Assembly: GCA_037349105.1 (NCBI GenBank)
Contig: JAYJMM010000124.1
Location: 8,478,001 to 8,542,000, forward strand
DNA: 64,000 nt
Direction: 5' to 3'
DNA from: Limnomonas spitsbergensis
Lineage: Eukaryota; Chlorophyta; Chlorophyceae; Chlamydomonadales
Within the stretch, counting starts at the first letter, position 1. Each line of letters begins with the position of its first letter. This document shows, in pieces, positions 35,400 through 46,477 of this stretch. Below the pieces are notes generated by a model. The model did no database searches, was not told the DNA's origin, and saw only the letters and a program-made list of their open reading frames with translations. The position numbers and the translations under genes were made by a program.

Positions 35400-35960
35400 C
35401 CATTGACCGGTGGCTGCGAGCCGGGCCAACTGCAGGTGCAGGCGTCACGGCTGTGCTTGCAGAGGGAAGCAGTTCCTGTGACACCTGTGGTGGCCGGTGG
35501 CTGCGAGCCGGGCCATCTGCAGGTGCAGGCGTCACGGCTGTGTCTGCAGAGGGAGGCAGTTCCTGTGACACCTGTGGTGGCCGGTGGCTGCGAGCCGGGC
35601 CAACTGCAGGTACAGGCGTCACGGCTGTGTTTGCAAAGGGAGGCAGCCCATGTGACACCTGTGGTGACCGGTGTCTGCGAGCCGGGCCAACTGCAGGTGC
35701 GTGCGTCACGGCTGTGTCTGCAGAGGGAGGCAGCCCAGGTGACACCTGTGGTGGCCGGTGGCTGCGAGCCGGGCCAACTGCAGGTGCAGGTGTCACGGCT
35801 GTGTCTGCAGAGGGAGGAAGCTCATGTGACACCTGTGGTGACCGGTGGCTGCCAGCCGGGCTTGCTGCATGTGCAGGCGTCGCGGCTGGATTTGCAGTGG
35901 GAGGCAGCTCATGTGACACATGTAGTGACCGGTGTCTGCGAGCCGGGCCAATTGCATTCG
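35400..35960 (+). repeat. 90-bp tandem repeat coding for 30-residue units
   Basis: Six copies of a 90-bp unit (GGTGGCTGCGAGCCGGGCCA ...). In one frame each copy reads RWLRAGPTAGAGVTAVSAEG followed by GSSCDTCGG, giving a CxxC pair per unit. A second frame is also open (GQLQVQASRLCLQRE). Which frame was translated is unclear. The array sits at the 5' side of the gag-like region. Confidence 0.8.
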
Positions 35961-35969
35961 TGGGAGCAG

Positions 35970-38125
35970 AGGCTGAACCAAAAGGTGTTGGCCGGGAGCC
36001 GCGAGCAGGACCCGCTGCGTTCGCGGGGGCAGAAGCTGAACCAGCAGGTGGCTGAGGAACCAGCTTGATCAAGGGAGGTTGAGGACCACGTGCGCAGACA
36101 GACGCCGGTGCTGGTGCAGACGCACCAGCCAGAAGAGCCCATCGGCCTGTCACACCACCGGTGGCAGCAACTCCAGGAGGGAGCCAGGTGCTAACACCGG
36201 AACCAGGGGCGGCCCAGCAGGCCAACAAACAGCTGGGGGCGCCCAAGGGTGGGGCAGGTATGCCTGCAGCTGCCAAGGGCCCTAGCCAGTCCCTGGTCGA
36301 GGCCTCAGAACTGAAGGGGGGCCAGGCAGGCAGCCTGCCAGAGGGGTTGGCCGTGCATGGTCCAACTGAAGGGGCAAGGCAGGCGATCCCGGGCACAAGG
36401 GAAACAAGCCCAACCAAACAGGGCAGTGCCCATGGGGAACCCAGAGGACATTCACCCAAGCCCGTTGCGGCAGAGAATCCTGAGGGGTCAGAGGAGCAGG
36501 GAATCTCCATACCCACGCTGAGGGAAAAGGTTAACTGGTACCGGCAGAAGCTCAAAGGAGTGGCCAGGCAGCTGTGGATGGCCAGGCAGCCAATGTTGGC
36601 CTGGCAGATGAGGATGACCAGGCAGCTAAGGGTGGTGAAGCATCGTTTGGAACATGCAAATCACAACTTCCAGGCGCTGCTGCCACAAGGCGAGGAGGAG
36701 GAAGAGCATCAGCTGCAGCATGCAGCCATGGTTGCATGGCACGTGGCACTACCCGGGGGGGCACAGGGCTGAGCAGGCCAGCCATGAGGTGAAAGAAGAG
36801 GCACAGCCGCCGCAGCACCAGGGGTGCATGCCCAGATTGCCCAGGCAGGAGGGCTTCCGCTCAGCAGAACCGTGTGGGCCAGTGGGTCAAGCCAGCCCGA
36901 GTCTCGACCCAGATGGCTTCAGCAGTTCCAGCCAGGCAGTGGCAGGCAGGGCAGCTGACAATGACCTGGAAGCAGCTAGGAGCATCAGGTTTCCGGTGCC
37001 AGCACCCGAGGACGACAGCAGCAGCAGAAATGTGTGCCTGGTAGCAATTCATGCTGTGGCGCCGGCAGATGTGGAGATGGCCAGGCTCTGGGAGGATCGT
37101 GCAACAGGTGCCCGTCAGCAGCCGATGGAAATCCGCAATGGCATGCGTCAGGCCATGAGGCGTAACAAAGGAGGAGTATGCATGTTCTGCGGGTTCGATT
37201 GCGAGCACAGCGACATGGCATGTGAGCATCTCATGGATGCCAACATCCAGAGGGGAGGAGCAAGGCATGTAGCGCTGGAGGCGGTTGAGAACCCGGGGCA
37301 TGGTCAGCCGCGGGTGCAGGAGCCACACCAGCCCCAGAAGGCTGTGGCAGGCTCCAGCAGTGAGGAGGAAGAAGAGCCCAACCCAATGGGGGGCAGGGTG
37401 GAAGCTGTTGAGCAGGAAAGCATCCGGGAGTTTTAGTGGTTGTCACCCATGTATGGGTCCCACAAGAGGCAGCAGGCGCAGCCGCGCCAAATACCCGTTC
37501 AAGCAGCACCCGCGTCCACGGGGTGTGGAACGATGTTGTCCAAAGTTCCGCCCAGTGCCGGCAGGTCAGTCCAAGGGCCCGGGGGGGGGGCAGACCCAGG
37601 TTGGGAGAGCAGATGTACCAAGATCAGGGTGGAAGCATGTACAGGTATTTCAACAACCCCGCACGGACACCCGTGACCGGTGGGCAGGCTGCAAGTCCCA
37701 GTGTATCTGGGGGCGGTGCAGGCAGGATGTCAGTGGGTGTGGAGGATCAGGAGGAAGAGCTTGCCTTGAGTTTGTGGAAGGCGGTGTGTGCCAAGTATTT
37801 CTCTCACGGCAGTGATCAGGCGATGGCCGTAGAGGAATTCCGGAGGCATCACCTCAGGAAGTGGGCCACAAAAGCCTTCATGGGGATCCCACACACCGAG
37901 ATTGTGATTGACATGCTCACGTTGTTGGCTGGCCTTGGAAGGGTGTCCAAGGGAGTGACCCGGCAGGACGCGGACCGAGCAGTCACAACCTTCGCGGATC
38001 TGTGTGGCCCTGAGATGTGGGGGGGGCAGGATTTGTATGAAACAGACGCCAGGAGAGGTGATCCGCGGAGGCAGGAGACCAGGGAGGAAGACTTGTCAGG
38101 ATCCGAAGCAAGGGAGTACACATGA
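35970..38125 (+). pseudogene. polyprotein-like region, N-terminal part, frame-broken
   Basis: Plus-strand coding potential moves between frames: 36161-36772 (Pro/Ala/Gln-rich, then a helical stretch around TLREKVNWYRQKLKGVARQL), 36760-37436 (includes a Cys/His cluster VCMFCGFDCEHSDMACEH, ~37177-37230), then 37590-38030 (helical LALSLWKAVCAKYFSHGSDQ and HTEIVIDMLTLLAGLGRVSK). The frame changes coincide with G runs at 36755-36761, 37581-37590 and 38019-38026. Domain order (Pro-rich, zinc-like cluster, helical) and the following gag-like part suggest one decayed retroelement ORF. No RT is found nearby. Confidence 0.4.
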
Positions 38126-38349
38126 GGAGCGCAGCCGAGCAGACCCAGCCGTGATCCGTCCAGACAGCAGGCAGGGTCAGGCAGAGGGGCAGAGCCCCAG
38201 GGGCCGGCCCGTGGGGAGAGAAAAAGCAGGGATGAGGTGGATCAGCCGCCACCTGAGGGGAGCAGAGGCTCCGCATGCACGGCTGGCAGATAGGCGTCAA
38301 GGGGTGGACGAGACCGGGATGGGGCTGGCCTCAGAAAATGCAGGCACCA

Positions 38350-39600
38350 GCGCAGTGGCAGCCCACCAGGGGTCGACAGTGGAGGATCTGGTTCAGACTC
38401 CAGTTCAGATGAGTCCGGATCAGGTGGATCTGACAAGCGCGGGCAGGGGGCCAGGCGGGAGTCACTAAAGCAGAAGAAGAAGAGGCTGGATATGGAGCAA
38501 GCAGAGGTTAACCTGCAGCTGCAGAGGCAGATGGTCCTGCAGCTGACAGGGGTGGCCAAATTTACCAAGATCCCGGCCATCCCAGGCAATGTGCCGGTGT
38601 TGGATATGGCGCATCCGGGTGCAGTTGCAGCCAGGAAATACTACCAGGCGTGTGGCTACTGGGGATCGCACAACAGGCTGGCGTTGTCGGATGAGCCGCC
38701 GACGTTGGCTGTGGTGGCAGGGGAAATCGCAGGGTCCTGCCAGTCACCCTCAGCCATGGCCCTGCTGGTGCGGTCCCTGGTCAAGATGTGGAATGACAAG
38801 CCTGCCAGCATGGAGCCTCTGGTGGTCGCCATAAGGGCGGCACCGCAAGGGGACAAGGCCACCCAGGTCGAGAGGATCAGGGAGTCGTGTTCAGCTCCAG
38901 CGGAAGGGCAGCGCCGTGAGGTATCCCTGCTGACCCTGTGGATCAGGCTGGTAAAGGAGGAGATGGGGAAGCCGACCTCGGATGAGAGATCCGCGATCAA
39001 CAACCTCAAGCTGGGAGTCAAGACCACCTTGGATCCAGAGGTCGAGCCAGAGGAGACAGTGGAGGCGTTTGCGCACAGAGTCCTGTCCACAAGAGTCAAG
39101 AGAGGTGCTGCAGATCTCCATGGATGCAGCAGACCACTTTGGCAGAAGGCACTCGGTCTCGCACATGTCCTATGAGGGGCTGCCAGTGGCCACCAGGGCC
39201 AAGCTGAGCGCGTTCATGATCACTGTGCCCAACTACCTGCGCATGACCGATGAGGAGCAGATCACTGTGCTGACGCAGCAGGTGGTGTTGTGGGAGAAAT
39301 TCACCCTGGAAATGGAAGACCCGGTGGTCACAGATCACAGGAGGCGGATGAGAGGGGCGAGGGGAGAAAGCCGGCACGTTGGACACCTAGACCAACCCTG
39401 CCACCCGGCAGGGGGAGCGGGTTGTTGCAAGACTAATGGCGAGCGGACTCAATGGCATCGCGTACACCAATGGCAGGGGAGAGGCCAATGTCACCCCGCG
39501 AGCGGTCCATTGAAGGGCCAAGGTGGCGCTAGGCTTCCAACGAAGAGGAGGTGTCGGCCCTCGATCGAGGGGCAGATGGCTGGGAAGGTTTAGGGGGGAG
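38350..39600 (+). pseudogene. retroelement gag-like protein, frameshifted
   Basis: From ~38370 the frame reads an acidic Ser/Gly tract, a KQKKKRLDMEQAEVNLQLQR helix and a ~200-residue helical domain (AARKYYQACGYWGSHNRLAL; EETVEAFAHRV). Near 39080-39110 it shifts to a second frame: QISMDAADHFGRRHSVSHMS, LPVATRAKLSAFMITVPNYL, EEQITVLTQQVVLWEKF. From ~39415 a third frame takes over: ARLMASGLNGIAYTNGRGEA. This helical capsid-like pattern followed by a basic Gly/Arg tail resembles gag proteins of LTR or DIRS-type elements. The identification is by character only. Confidence 0.4.
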
Positions 39601-39612
39601 CCAAACACCCCA

Positions 39613-40480
39613 GAGCGGCAGGGCAGCGGAGCACTTGACGGTCCCCACGCCGCGTACCTGGCAGGAACGGGTTACCGCCAGCACAATGGGAGGAGCACCT
39701 CCCAGTGCGGCTGGCCTCAGTACACAGCAGGCAGTGGGCAGACGGCCAGCGGGGCGCAGCCGAGTATGCAATATTAATCAAGTACCGTAGCAGCAAGAGC
39801 AGCGAGCCACGGGAGTACATAGGGACGAGGGCGCTGACGCTGAAGATTAAGTTAACTTGGATTTTTGTTTCAAGCCTGTTAGCGCCAAGGACTGATGGGG
39901 CTCAAAACCAGCGGGGGGGCGTGACTATAGGGGGCATGCAGCTGCTACAGCGCACATCTCCTGGGGCCTTCTGGGCCAGGTGTCAACGGCGCAGTGGGGC
40001 GAGAGCAGCAGTATTTTCTTTCCCTTTCTGTTTTTTTTACTGGCCTGAGCGGCAGGGCCTGAGCGGCAGGGCAGCTGAGCACTTGACGGTCCCCACGCCG
40101 AACATGGAAGAACGGGCCAGCGCCAGCACTAGGAGGAGCACCTCTCTGGGCAGCATGACTGGCACTAGTAAGTACACAGCAGGCTGTGGGTCGACGGCCA
40201 GCAGGTCGTAGCCTAGTATGCAATTTTTTTCAAAAGTACCGTAGCTGCAGGAGCAGCGAGCCAATGGAGTATATAGAGATGATGGCAACGGCGCTGAATA
40301 ATAGTAAACGTGCGTTTTATTCCACTCAGAGTCAAGATTGCCGCAGGGTCAACCAGCGGGAGGGCTAGGTTAAGGAAGGACACCGTTGTTGCTACGCACT
40401 TCTCCTGTGACCTTAGGGGCAAGGTGTCAACGGCGCAGTGGGGCGAGAGCAAGAGGTGTTTATGTCTCTTTCTGTCCTGA
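39613..40480 (+). repeat. two tandem copies of a ~445-bp unit
   Basis: Copy 1 (39613-40035) and copy 2 (40061-40480) share GAGCGGCAGGGCAGC, CACTTGACGGTCCCCACGCC, a GTACACAGCAGGC block, a TACCGTAGC(A/T)GCA block and GTGTCAACGGCGCAGTGGGG. They are diverged by many substitutions and small indels. They follow the gag-like region directly and may be part of that element's 3' end. Confidence 0.75.
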
Positions 40481-40827
40481 TCTCTTTGAAGGTAGATGCT
40501 TGCCATGATTGAATGTGAATGACTAGTGGATTTACCCAGGCATGACTCATACGGCTGATATCCGCTTTTTGTGACCTGATCAGGCCATAGGTGTTTCAGC
40601 AGTGGCTAGAAGATGCTTTGTGGATTTCACTGAACGCATAAGCCGGACCACGGGGTGGCCGCTGAAGCAAGTGAATTTTTATTGTTCAAGACTGTCTGGT
40701 TTGCAGGCAGATGTTAGGGAACTTCTGTTTCTGATTGTACATATCTGAATGGTTTTTTCTTTCAGTACCTCCCCTATTCCGGCTCCCCACGCATGCCCGA
40801 AGGGCTTAGCGTTGGGAGCGGGGGACA

Positions 40828-41977
40828 AGTAAAGTGGTAGGGGCGGTACCCACGAGTCAGGGGCGCCCAGACAGGCCGAACCAGTGAGGAGCTTCCACTA
40901 GGGCTGTCTTGCTACCAGTACTCCTTACAGTTCCCTTTATAGCCCTTGTATCTCAGCAGTGTAGTACAAGGAGCCTATGTGTACGGTGATGTACCGTAGG
41001 TGTGAGTAGAGGGCGCCTCTCTAAGGCGCCCTGGCCGGCTTTTACCATTATATCACGGTTACTGCTTTATGGTGCGACAGCTGTCACGGTATATTGCAGT
41101 AACCGTGACATAACCGTATTGCCGCTGATTGCGGCCACGGGGACTCCGCAGCTTCTCTGCGGAGTCCCCAAATCTAGGTCTGGAGCCCAGCATCCCACTT
41201 TGGGGATGGCCTGAGGCAGTATTTCCCGTACTCAGTAATTAAGGGCTTGCCGGGACCTTTGAATCCCGGCTTGCACGCTTGACACTTACTTCGTCCCTTT
41301 GAAGTGGACAGGCCTCTAATTGTAAACAGCACCGGATAGTATCCTAAGACATATCCTGTGAAGAGCATTAAGCCAGTTCCACTTCAAACAGCCAAGCCTA
41401 AATCAGCCTCCAAGCCGATATAGCAAGAAGTAGATCAACCAGCAAGATGGCCGGCACGACCTAGGACTACGCCCGCAGTCTACGCCTCCGGCATCTCCCG
41501 CATCACGCGGTAAGTGACCCAGCTCTGCTTGTCAGGTTCGCGACCTGGTAGCCAGAAGGCTAGCAAATAAGAGACCTAGTAATCTGCTTGTCACCATCAG
41601 TTCCAGTCACAGCTTAACGCGCTGCGCATTCGCGGCCAGCGTGGAGTCACTGAGTCCACCCGTAGGCGTCCGCCACGCTGTGGGGAAGAAGTCCGTCACA
41701 GACCTGAGTGAAGCAACTATCACGTAGTAAAGTGGTAGGGGCGGTACCCACGAGTCAGGGGCGCCCAGGCAGGCCAAACCAGTGAGGAGCTTCCACTAGG
41801 GCTGTCTTGCTACCAGTACTCCTTACAGTTCCCTTAACAGCCCGTGTATCTCAGCAGTGTAGTACAAGGAGCCTATGTGTACGGTGATGTGCCGTATTTG
41901 TGAGTAGAGGGCGCCTCTCTAAGGCGCCCTGACCGGCTTTTACCATTATATCACGGTTACTGCTTTATGGTGCGACA
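40828..41977 (-). mobile_element. 1.15-kb element with 252-bp direct terminal repeats
   Basis: 40828-41079 and 41726-41977 are direct repeats of equal length differing at only a few positions (both start AGTAAAGTGGTAGGGGCGGT and end ATGGTGCGACA). On the minus strand each begins TGTCGCACC, like the 5' end of an LTR. The 646-bp interior has no pol and no clear polypurine tract or primer site. It contains a perfect 13-bp-stem hairpin and aligns in reverse complement with 360-1025. It behaves like a TRIM-type miniature retroelement or a DIRS/Crypton-like derivative; class undecided. Confidence 0.7.
41139..41169. repeat. perfect hairpin, 13-bp stem
   Basis: GGGGACTCCGCAG and CTGCGGAGTCCCC flank a 5-base loop. 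The diverged copy at ~950-975 keeps a weaker version, suggesting the structure matters to the element. Confidence 0.85.
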
Positions 41978-42519
41978 CATCCCCAAAATGAAAGCAATCA
42001 GATGTTCATTACTTTGTAGCATTGGCTCTTTTGCTGAAGCCATAATTGTGTTGCATGTTATCATATGCCGCCATGACATGGCTTAGGACCACTGCCATGC
42101 AGGTCACACACGTTTTTTTGCTACATGCTCGTTTTGCAAAGTTTTTATGACTTCAAGTTTACTTTTTTACATTTCTAATTGTCGATCCTCCTCCTCCTCC
42201 TTGTCGGATGTTACATGTCGAATTGTCGATCCTCCAAGAGCGAAGAGTTATGAACATCATGAGCAAGTTGGCCACACTTGGCACGTAGTCAATTCTACCA
42301 CCTCCATGCCCCTTGCCATGCAACTACTTTGCCCCCCACAAGGGCATCCAACACTTTCGACACAACCGCGGCGCCTTGGACACGGCCATGGCCTGAGGCT
42401 CACTAAGGCGCATCCCGCGACCTGATGTCATGGATGCGGCTGTGTGTTGAGACTCGGTAGTGCACTTCCTCTTCAGTATTTCTATCCGATCCCTCCTAGC
42501 AACAGTTGTTACCCCAATC
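41978..42519. other. no recognisable gene
   Basis: Unique-looking sequence with a short CTC microsatellite (42188-42202). No gene is recognised. Confidence 0.4.
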
Positions 42520-42700
42520 TCAGGCAGCTGCCACCCAACTCACGGCAGCTGTATCTTAACTCCATGCACCTGCCCCCCCGCTCATGGCAGCTGCATCCCA
42601 GCTCCTGGCGGCTGCCACCGAGCTACTGCCAGATGCATCCCAGCTCCTGGCAGCTGTATCCCAGGTCCTTCATTGTAGTTGCATCCCAGCTCCTGGCATG
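42520..42700 (+). repeat. short degenerate repeat (~33 bp)
   Basis: Loose repeats of GCATCCCAGCTCCTGGCAGC. The minus strand reads as Gln/Leu-rich. Confidence 0.55.
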
Positions 42701-42816
42701 GAAGCTAGCGTGTTCAAAGCAAGCGTATTCTTCTGAAACCAATTGAAGTGGCCATGAATGTGCATAGACAGCTTGGATGTCCTCCCACGAGGAGCACCAT
42801 GACTGTTGAGTGAGTC

Positions 42817-43023
42817 CTAAGCAGAGTTCCACTCCAAAGACATATTTGTCCACACCTCACTAGGAAAAGGCACACCATTGTTTTGCTTGTGGAACATAGC
42901 CCAGAACAAATACGTGTCTTCATCACGCTGCGGCCGGAATGCACTATAAGTGCTCGTGGCAACACCCGAAGATGATGGAATGTGGTGGTTATTGCGGGCA
43001 TGATGTTGGCTGGTGATCTGCAA
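42817..43023 (-). pseudogene. coding-like fragment, possible transposon DNA-binding region
   Basis: The minus-strand frame contains FRPQRDEDTYLFWAMFHKQN and VPFPSEVWTNMSLEWNS, then a stop. The spaced Trp residues in a helical setting recall Myb/SANT-like or transposon-encoded DNA-binding modules. It follows (on this strand) a Gln/Ala-rich repeat array at 43480-43080. No firm family. Confidence 0.3.
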
Positions 43024-43079
43024 AAAATAATGTGATGCCCCTGGTGCAACCCTTGGTGGTGATGTTGCAACTACCCCTG

Positions 43080-43480
43080 CAGCTCGCTGAGCATCCCGTG
43101 TTGTTGCTGTCCCTGCAGCTCGTTGGGCACCCCGTTATGTTGCTGGCGATGCTGCTGGCTGGGCATCCCCTGTTGTAGCTGCCCATGCAGCGGGCTGGGC
43201 ATCCCCTGCTGCTGCTGCCCATGTCTTGCTGCCCATTTAGCTGGCTGGGCATCCCCTGTTGTTGCTGCCCCTGAAGCTGTTGCCCATGCAGCGGGCTGGG
43301 CATCCCATGCTACTGCTTTCCCCGCTGCTGCTGCCCATGCGACGGGGTGGGCATCCCTTGCTGTTGCTGCCCAAACAGCGGGTTGTGCATCCTCTGTTGT
43401 TGCTGCCCGTGCAGCTGGCTGTGCATCCCTTGTTGTTGATGACCTTGCTGCTGGCTGGGCATCCCATGGAGTGCGGGGGA
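43080..43480 (-). repeat. ~36-bp tandem repeat
   Basis: About eleven degenerate copies of GCTGGGCATCCCCTGTTGTT then GCTGCCCATGCAGCG. The minus strand is open in several frames (e.g. MPSPLHGQQQQG units), so long minus-strand frames here are repeat by-products or a Gln-rich protein segment. Confidence 0.75.
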
Positions 43481-43714
43481 AATTGTGCAAGCTTCATCCC
43501 CGCTGATCCGGGTGGTGTCAGCCTGCACTTGGGCAGCTGAAACCTCCACCGCTGCAACAGTCCAAGGATGTCGACGTTGCGCCTGCCCAAGCAGAGCCTC
43601 TCCGGCCCATACTATGTGTTGCATGCACTTAAAGTGTGGCTGATCATGGGCTCACACAGTCTGGGGTTGTGTCCTGCCACTTCACTCCAGCAGACTTCAT
43701 CACTAGCCGACGCA

Positions 43715-44414
43715 CGGCGGGTGCCGTGCTGGCGCAAGAGCCGCACTGGCCAGAGGGAGTGTGCTTGTGTGCGCATAAATTTGCGACAGCGGCTCGGCGC
43801 GATCAGCACGGCTGAAACCAGAGGACGGCGCAACGGTCAGCGGCGAGAGGCACGCTGCTGCCAGTGGTGTTGGGCACGGGGGGATAGCAAGCAGGTGGAG
43901 GATGCGCTACATGTGTGCTTCCAGTGCCCTAGTGTCGGGGAGCTGTTACGGGAGCGGGGGTGGGCAGGTCCTCCGGGCGCTGCCACTAATTTCCACCAGT
44001 TGTACCAGGCTGAGCAGGGGTGGGATGCACTTGCTTTAAAGGACTGTGTTGTAGGCATTGTTGAGGGTTAGTCTGTAGGAATTATGAGGCCCCGGTGTCG
44101 TTTGCCTTTCCGGCCTTACCTTTTTTTTGCCCCCTTTTTAGTTTCTTCTCTTCTCCCTTCTGATCAGTGGGAAGCCCTCGCGGCCAAGCAGAGGTGGGAT
44201 ACGCTTGCTTTTGTGGACTTTCCTTTTTAGAGGCTTTGTTGAGGGCTAGTCTCCAGTGGAACTCGCATGTCGGACTTGGTCTTCTTTGCCTTCCCGGCCT
44301 CTCCTTCTGTTCCTTTCCCCCCCTCTTCCTTTCAGTTTCTTCCTTTATCCCTTCTGAACAGTTGGGCGCCCACGCGGCCGAGCTTTGAGCGGGACCAGAG
44401 GTGTTACGTCATTG
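43715..44414 (+). mobile_element. LINE copy with 13-bp target-site duplication
   Basis: The 13-bp sequence ACTAGCCGACGCA flanks this 700-bp stretch exactly (43702-43714 and 44415-44427), as expected of a 5'-truncated LINE insertion. The ORF end (to 44071) reads ECACVRINLRQRLGAISTAE, a C-x2-C ... H-x4-C cluster (CQWC ... ALHVCFQC), and LYQAEQGWDALALKDCVVGI followed by VEG-stop. The 3' UTR appears twice: a first truncated copy to ~44190, then a second starting again within the ORF end (AGAGGTGGGATACGCTTGCT) and finishing with the conserved block and ACGTCATTG. No poly(A) tail is present. Confidence 0.85.
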
Positions 44415-44427
44415 ACTAGCCGACGCA

Positions 44428-44739
44428 ATACCTTCTAGAAATTACTCCTCATCCTTGGCCGCGCTGGTGGCGCATGCTAAGCTGGTGGCAAAGTCTGTGC
44501 TCCTGTGCTCCTGGCGGTTTGGGAGTGTCTCCTTACAATTCAGCACGGTATGGCATGTTGATCAGTGACCAGGTCGCCAGTCGAGGGCTGCATCTTGGGC
44601 CTGATCCAGTTCAGAGGGGTGTTTGCAGTGGTCCTTTTGTCGAACTCGATTGGGAGAGCGTGGTGCTCAATATTTTCGGCCATTCTTGACTAGACTGGAT
44701 GGCCTAATCTGACCTTGCTGCATGCCGGCTTTCAAGTAT
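44428..44739 (+). other. no recognisable gene
   Basis: A short Trp/Cys-rich frame (44474-44689) has no recognisable similarity. Confidence 0.3.
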
Positions 44740-45160
44740 GCCACCTGGCCAATACTCGCTTGCTCCATGCCAACACCTACCTGGCCAGGACCCACCTGGC
44801 CACCGGCCATGCACCTGCCATGCATATGGCGAGTGCTCGCCTGCATCCACCTGGCCAGCACTCGCCTAGACCCACCTGGCCAACTCCCGCAAGCACCCAC
44901 ATGGCCAACATTCGCATGCACCTACATGGCCAACACCCACCATGCGTACACTCACATGGTCAGCACTCGCATGCACTCACATGGCCAGCACACGCTTGCA
45001 CCCACATGACCAACACTCACATGTACCCGCCAGCACCCACATGGCGAACATAGCTTGGCCAGCTGGCCAAGTGGGTGTTGGCATGGTGCATGCGAGTGCA
45101 CACTCGCCAGCACCATGTCAAACACCTACTTGGCCAACACTCGCTTGCACCTGCCTGACC
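44740..45160 (+). repeat. degenerate ~33-bp repeat (CACCTGGCCAACACTCGC)
   Basis: About twelve degenerate copies of CACATGGCCAACACTCGCAT/GCACCCAC. Spacing varies from about 30 to 36 bp. Confidence 0.75.
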
Positions 45161-45164
45161 GGTG

Positions 45165-46477
45165 GCAGACCACTAGTTTACTTAACTAAAAACATCACGT
45201 TCCAATAAACTGTGACAGTATACACGGTGTAAGCTCACATCTAACCCAAAGTACCTGACCAATACCTAAGGCTTGACGTGCCAGCATAAGCATCTTCACA
45301 TCAACACCATTATAAAAGCAAGGCTACTATCAGGCATGTGTTCGTTCCATCATTCTTGCATGGACCAAGTTGCCGTCAAAGCCTCATCAAGCTGCATGAT
45401 CTGCTGGCCTTGCTGTTTGACCCAAATAGAAAATTAGGATTTCAGACCGGACCCTCTCCTTCAGACGGACACACAAATAAAAGCATGGGACAGGCCCACG
45501 TCGCACTAGCGGCTATATTATCATTTTTGCGTTTCCTCGATCCGCATCCGGGGAACAAGGATACCAGTTCCCGGACTGGGGACATGAGCACCGGTAAGGG
45601 TAGGTCAAACCAAACGGGGCATCTTACTGAGATCCGTAATTTCAAGCAAACGGAAGTAAGCAGGGGTATGTAGCAGGAATGCTTCCGTTGTGTCTTCTTG
45701 TGCAGCACGTCTAGCGCTCATGCGTGTGGCGGGGAAGCGGTGTCGGGAATGAACCGGTACTTAGTAGCTGAAGCGGCATGCCCAGCTACGTAATACGAAT
45801 TGGTAATGCTGGACAAGGTTGACATGAGTATACTTTACATAATTGGGCAGTCTGCCAAGTTGCTTATCGCTGACGCTTATGATTGGCTATTGTTTCCCTG
45901 TATCCTTGTAATCATGCGTTTCATGGGACTCACACTCTGAAATCTTCGGTCCGGGAGGTTGTCTTCCATATTTGATTGCCTCTGTTTATTGGTCCTCAAC
46001 AGTCACACCTGCAGCCTGCGCCTGTTTGGACCCGCCGACCTCCGTGCAGACTCACCTTCGCCACAGCATCACTGCATAGGTATGCACGCACAACCTATTG
46101 CACTTGCATCCTGCTCTACTTGGAGTTCCTTCTTTGCATTTATTATATTTCACCAGCTCTTGTTTTGCTGTCCAACCCGGATGCCCCTCCTCCCTGTGCC
46201 CTGTTGTTCATTTAGAATTTGAGTCCGTGGTTGTGGGGTCATATCCTCTCCAGTAATTTTGTATTCACCTTGCAGTCTTGCTTGTCTTTGACTTCACTTA
46301 AACGTCGGCCTACCTTGACACTAGCCTATGGCGGACAAGTGTCTGGATTTGGGATGTCTTGTCAAATTCCGGGTTCCAGTGGAATGCTATGCACTGTATT
46401 TCTTGGTTCGACCCTGCGTGCCAGAGTCAAAAAAATAGCGGCACAATGCGCGGACAGGCGAGAGAAGATGCGCGAAG
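45165..46477. other. upstream region of the homeobox-like gene
   Basis: No definite gene. It contains a TATA-like TATAAAAGC at 45311-45319 and Pro/Arg-rich frames (~45990-46080 and 46290-46480) that could be 5' exons of the downstream gene, but no splice chain could be proved. Confidence 0.3.

Noticed and set aside
35230..36555. 441-codon minus-strand Pro/Ala-rich frame
   Set aside because: Mirror reading of the GC-rich 90-bp repeats; plus-strand frames have better protein character downstream.
41530..41560. GGTTCGCGACCTGG considered as a tRNA B-box
   Set aside because: No A-box at the right distance and no cloverleaf can be drawn.
40828..41977. Firm call as an LTR retrotransposon
   Set aside because: No primer-binding site, polypurine tract, pol domain or clear target duplication found; kept as an unclassified element.
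45311..45319. TATAAAAGC as the promoter of the homeobox-like gene
   Set aside because: It is more than 1.1 kb from the assumed start with no supporting exon chain; only noted as TATA-like.
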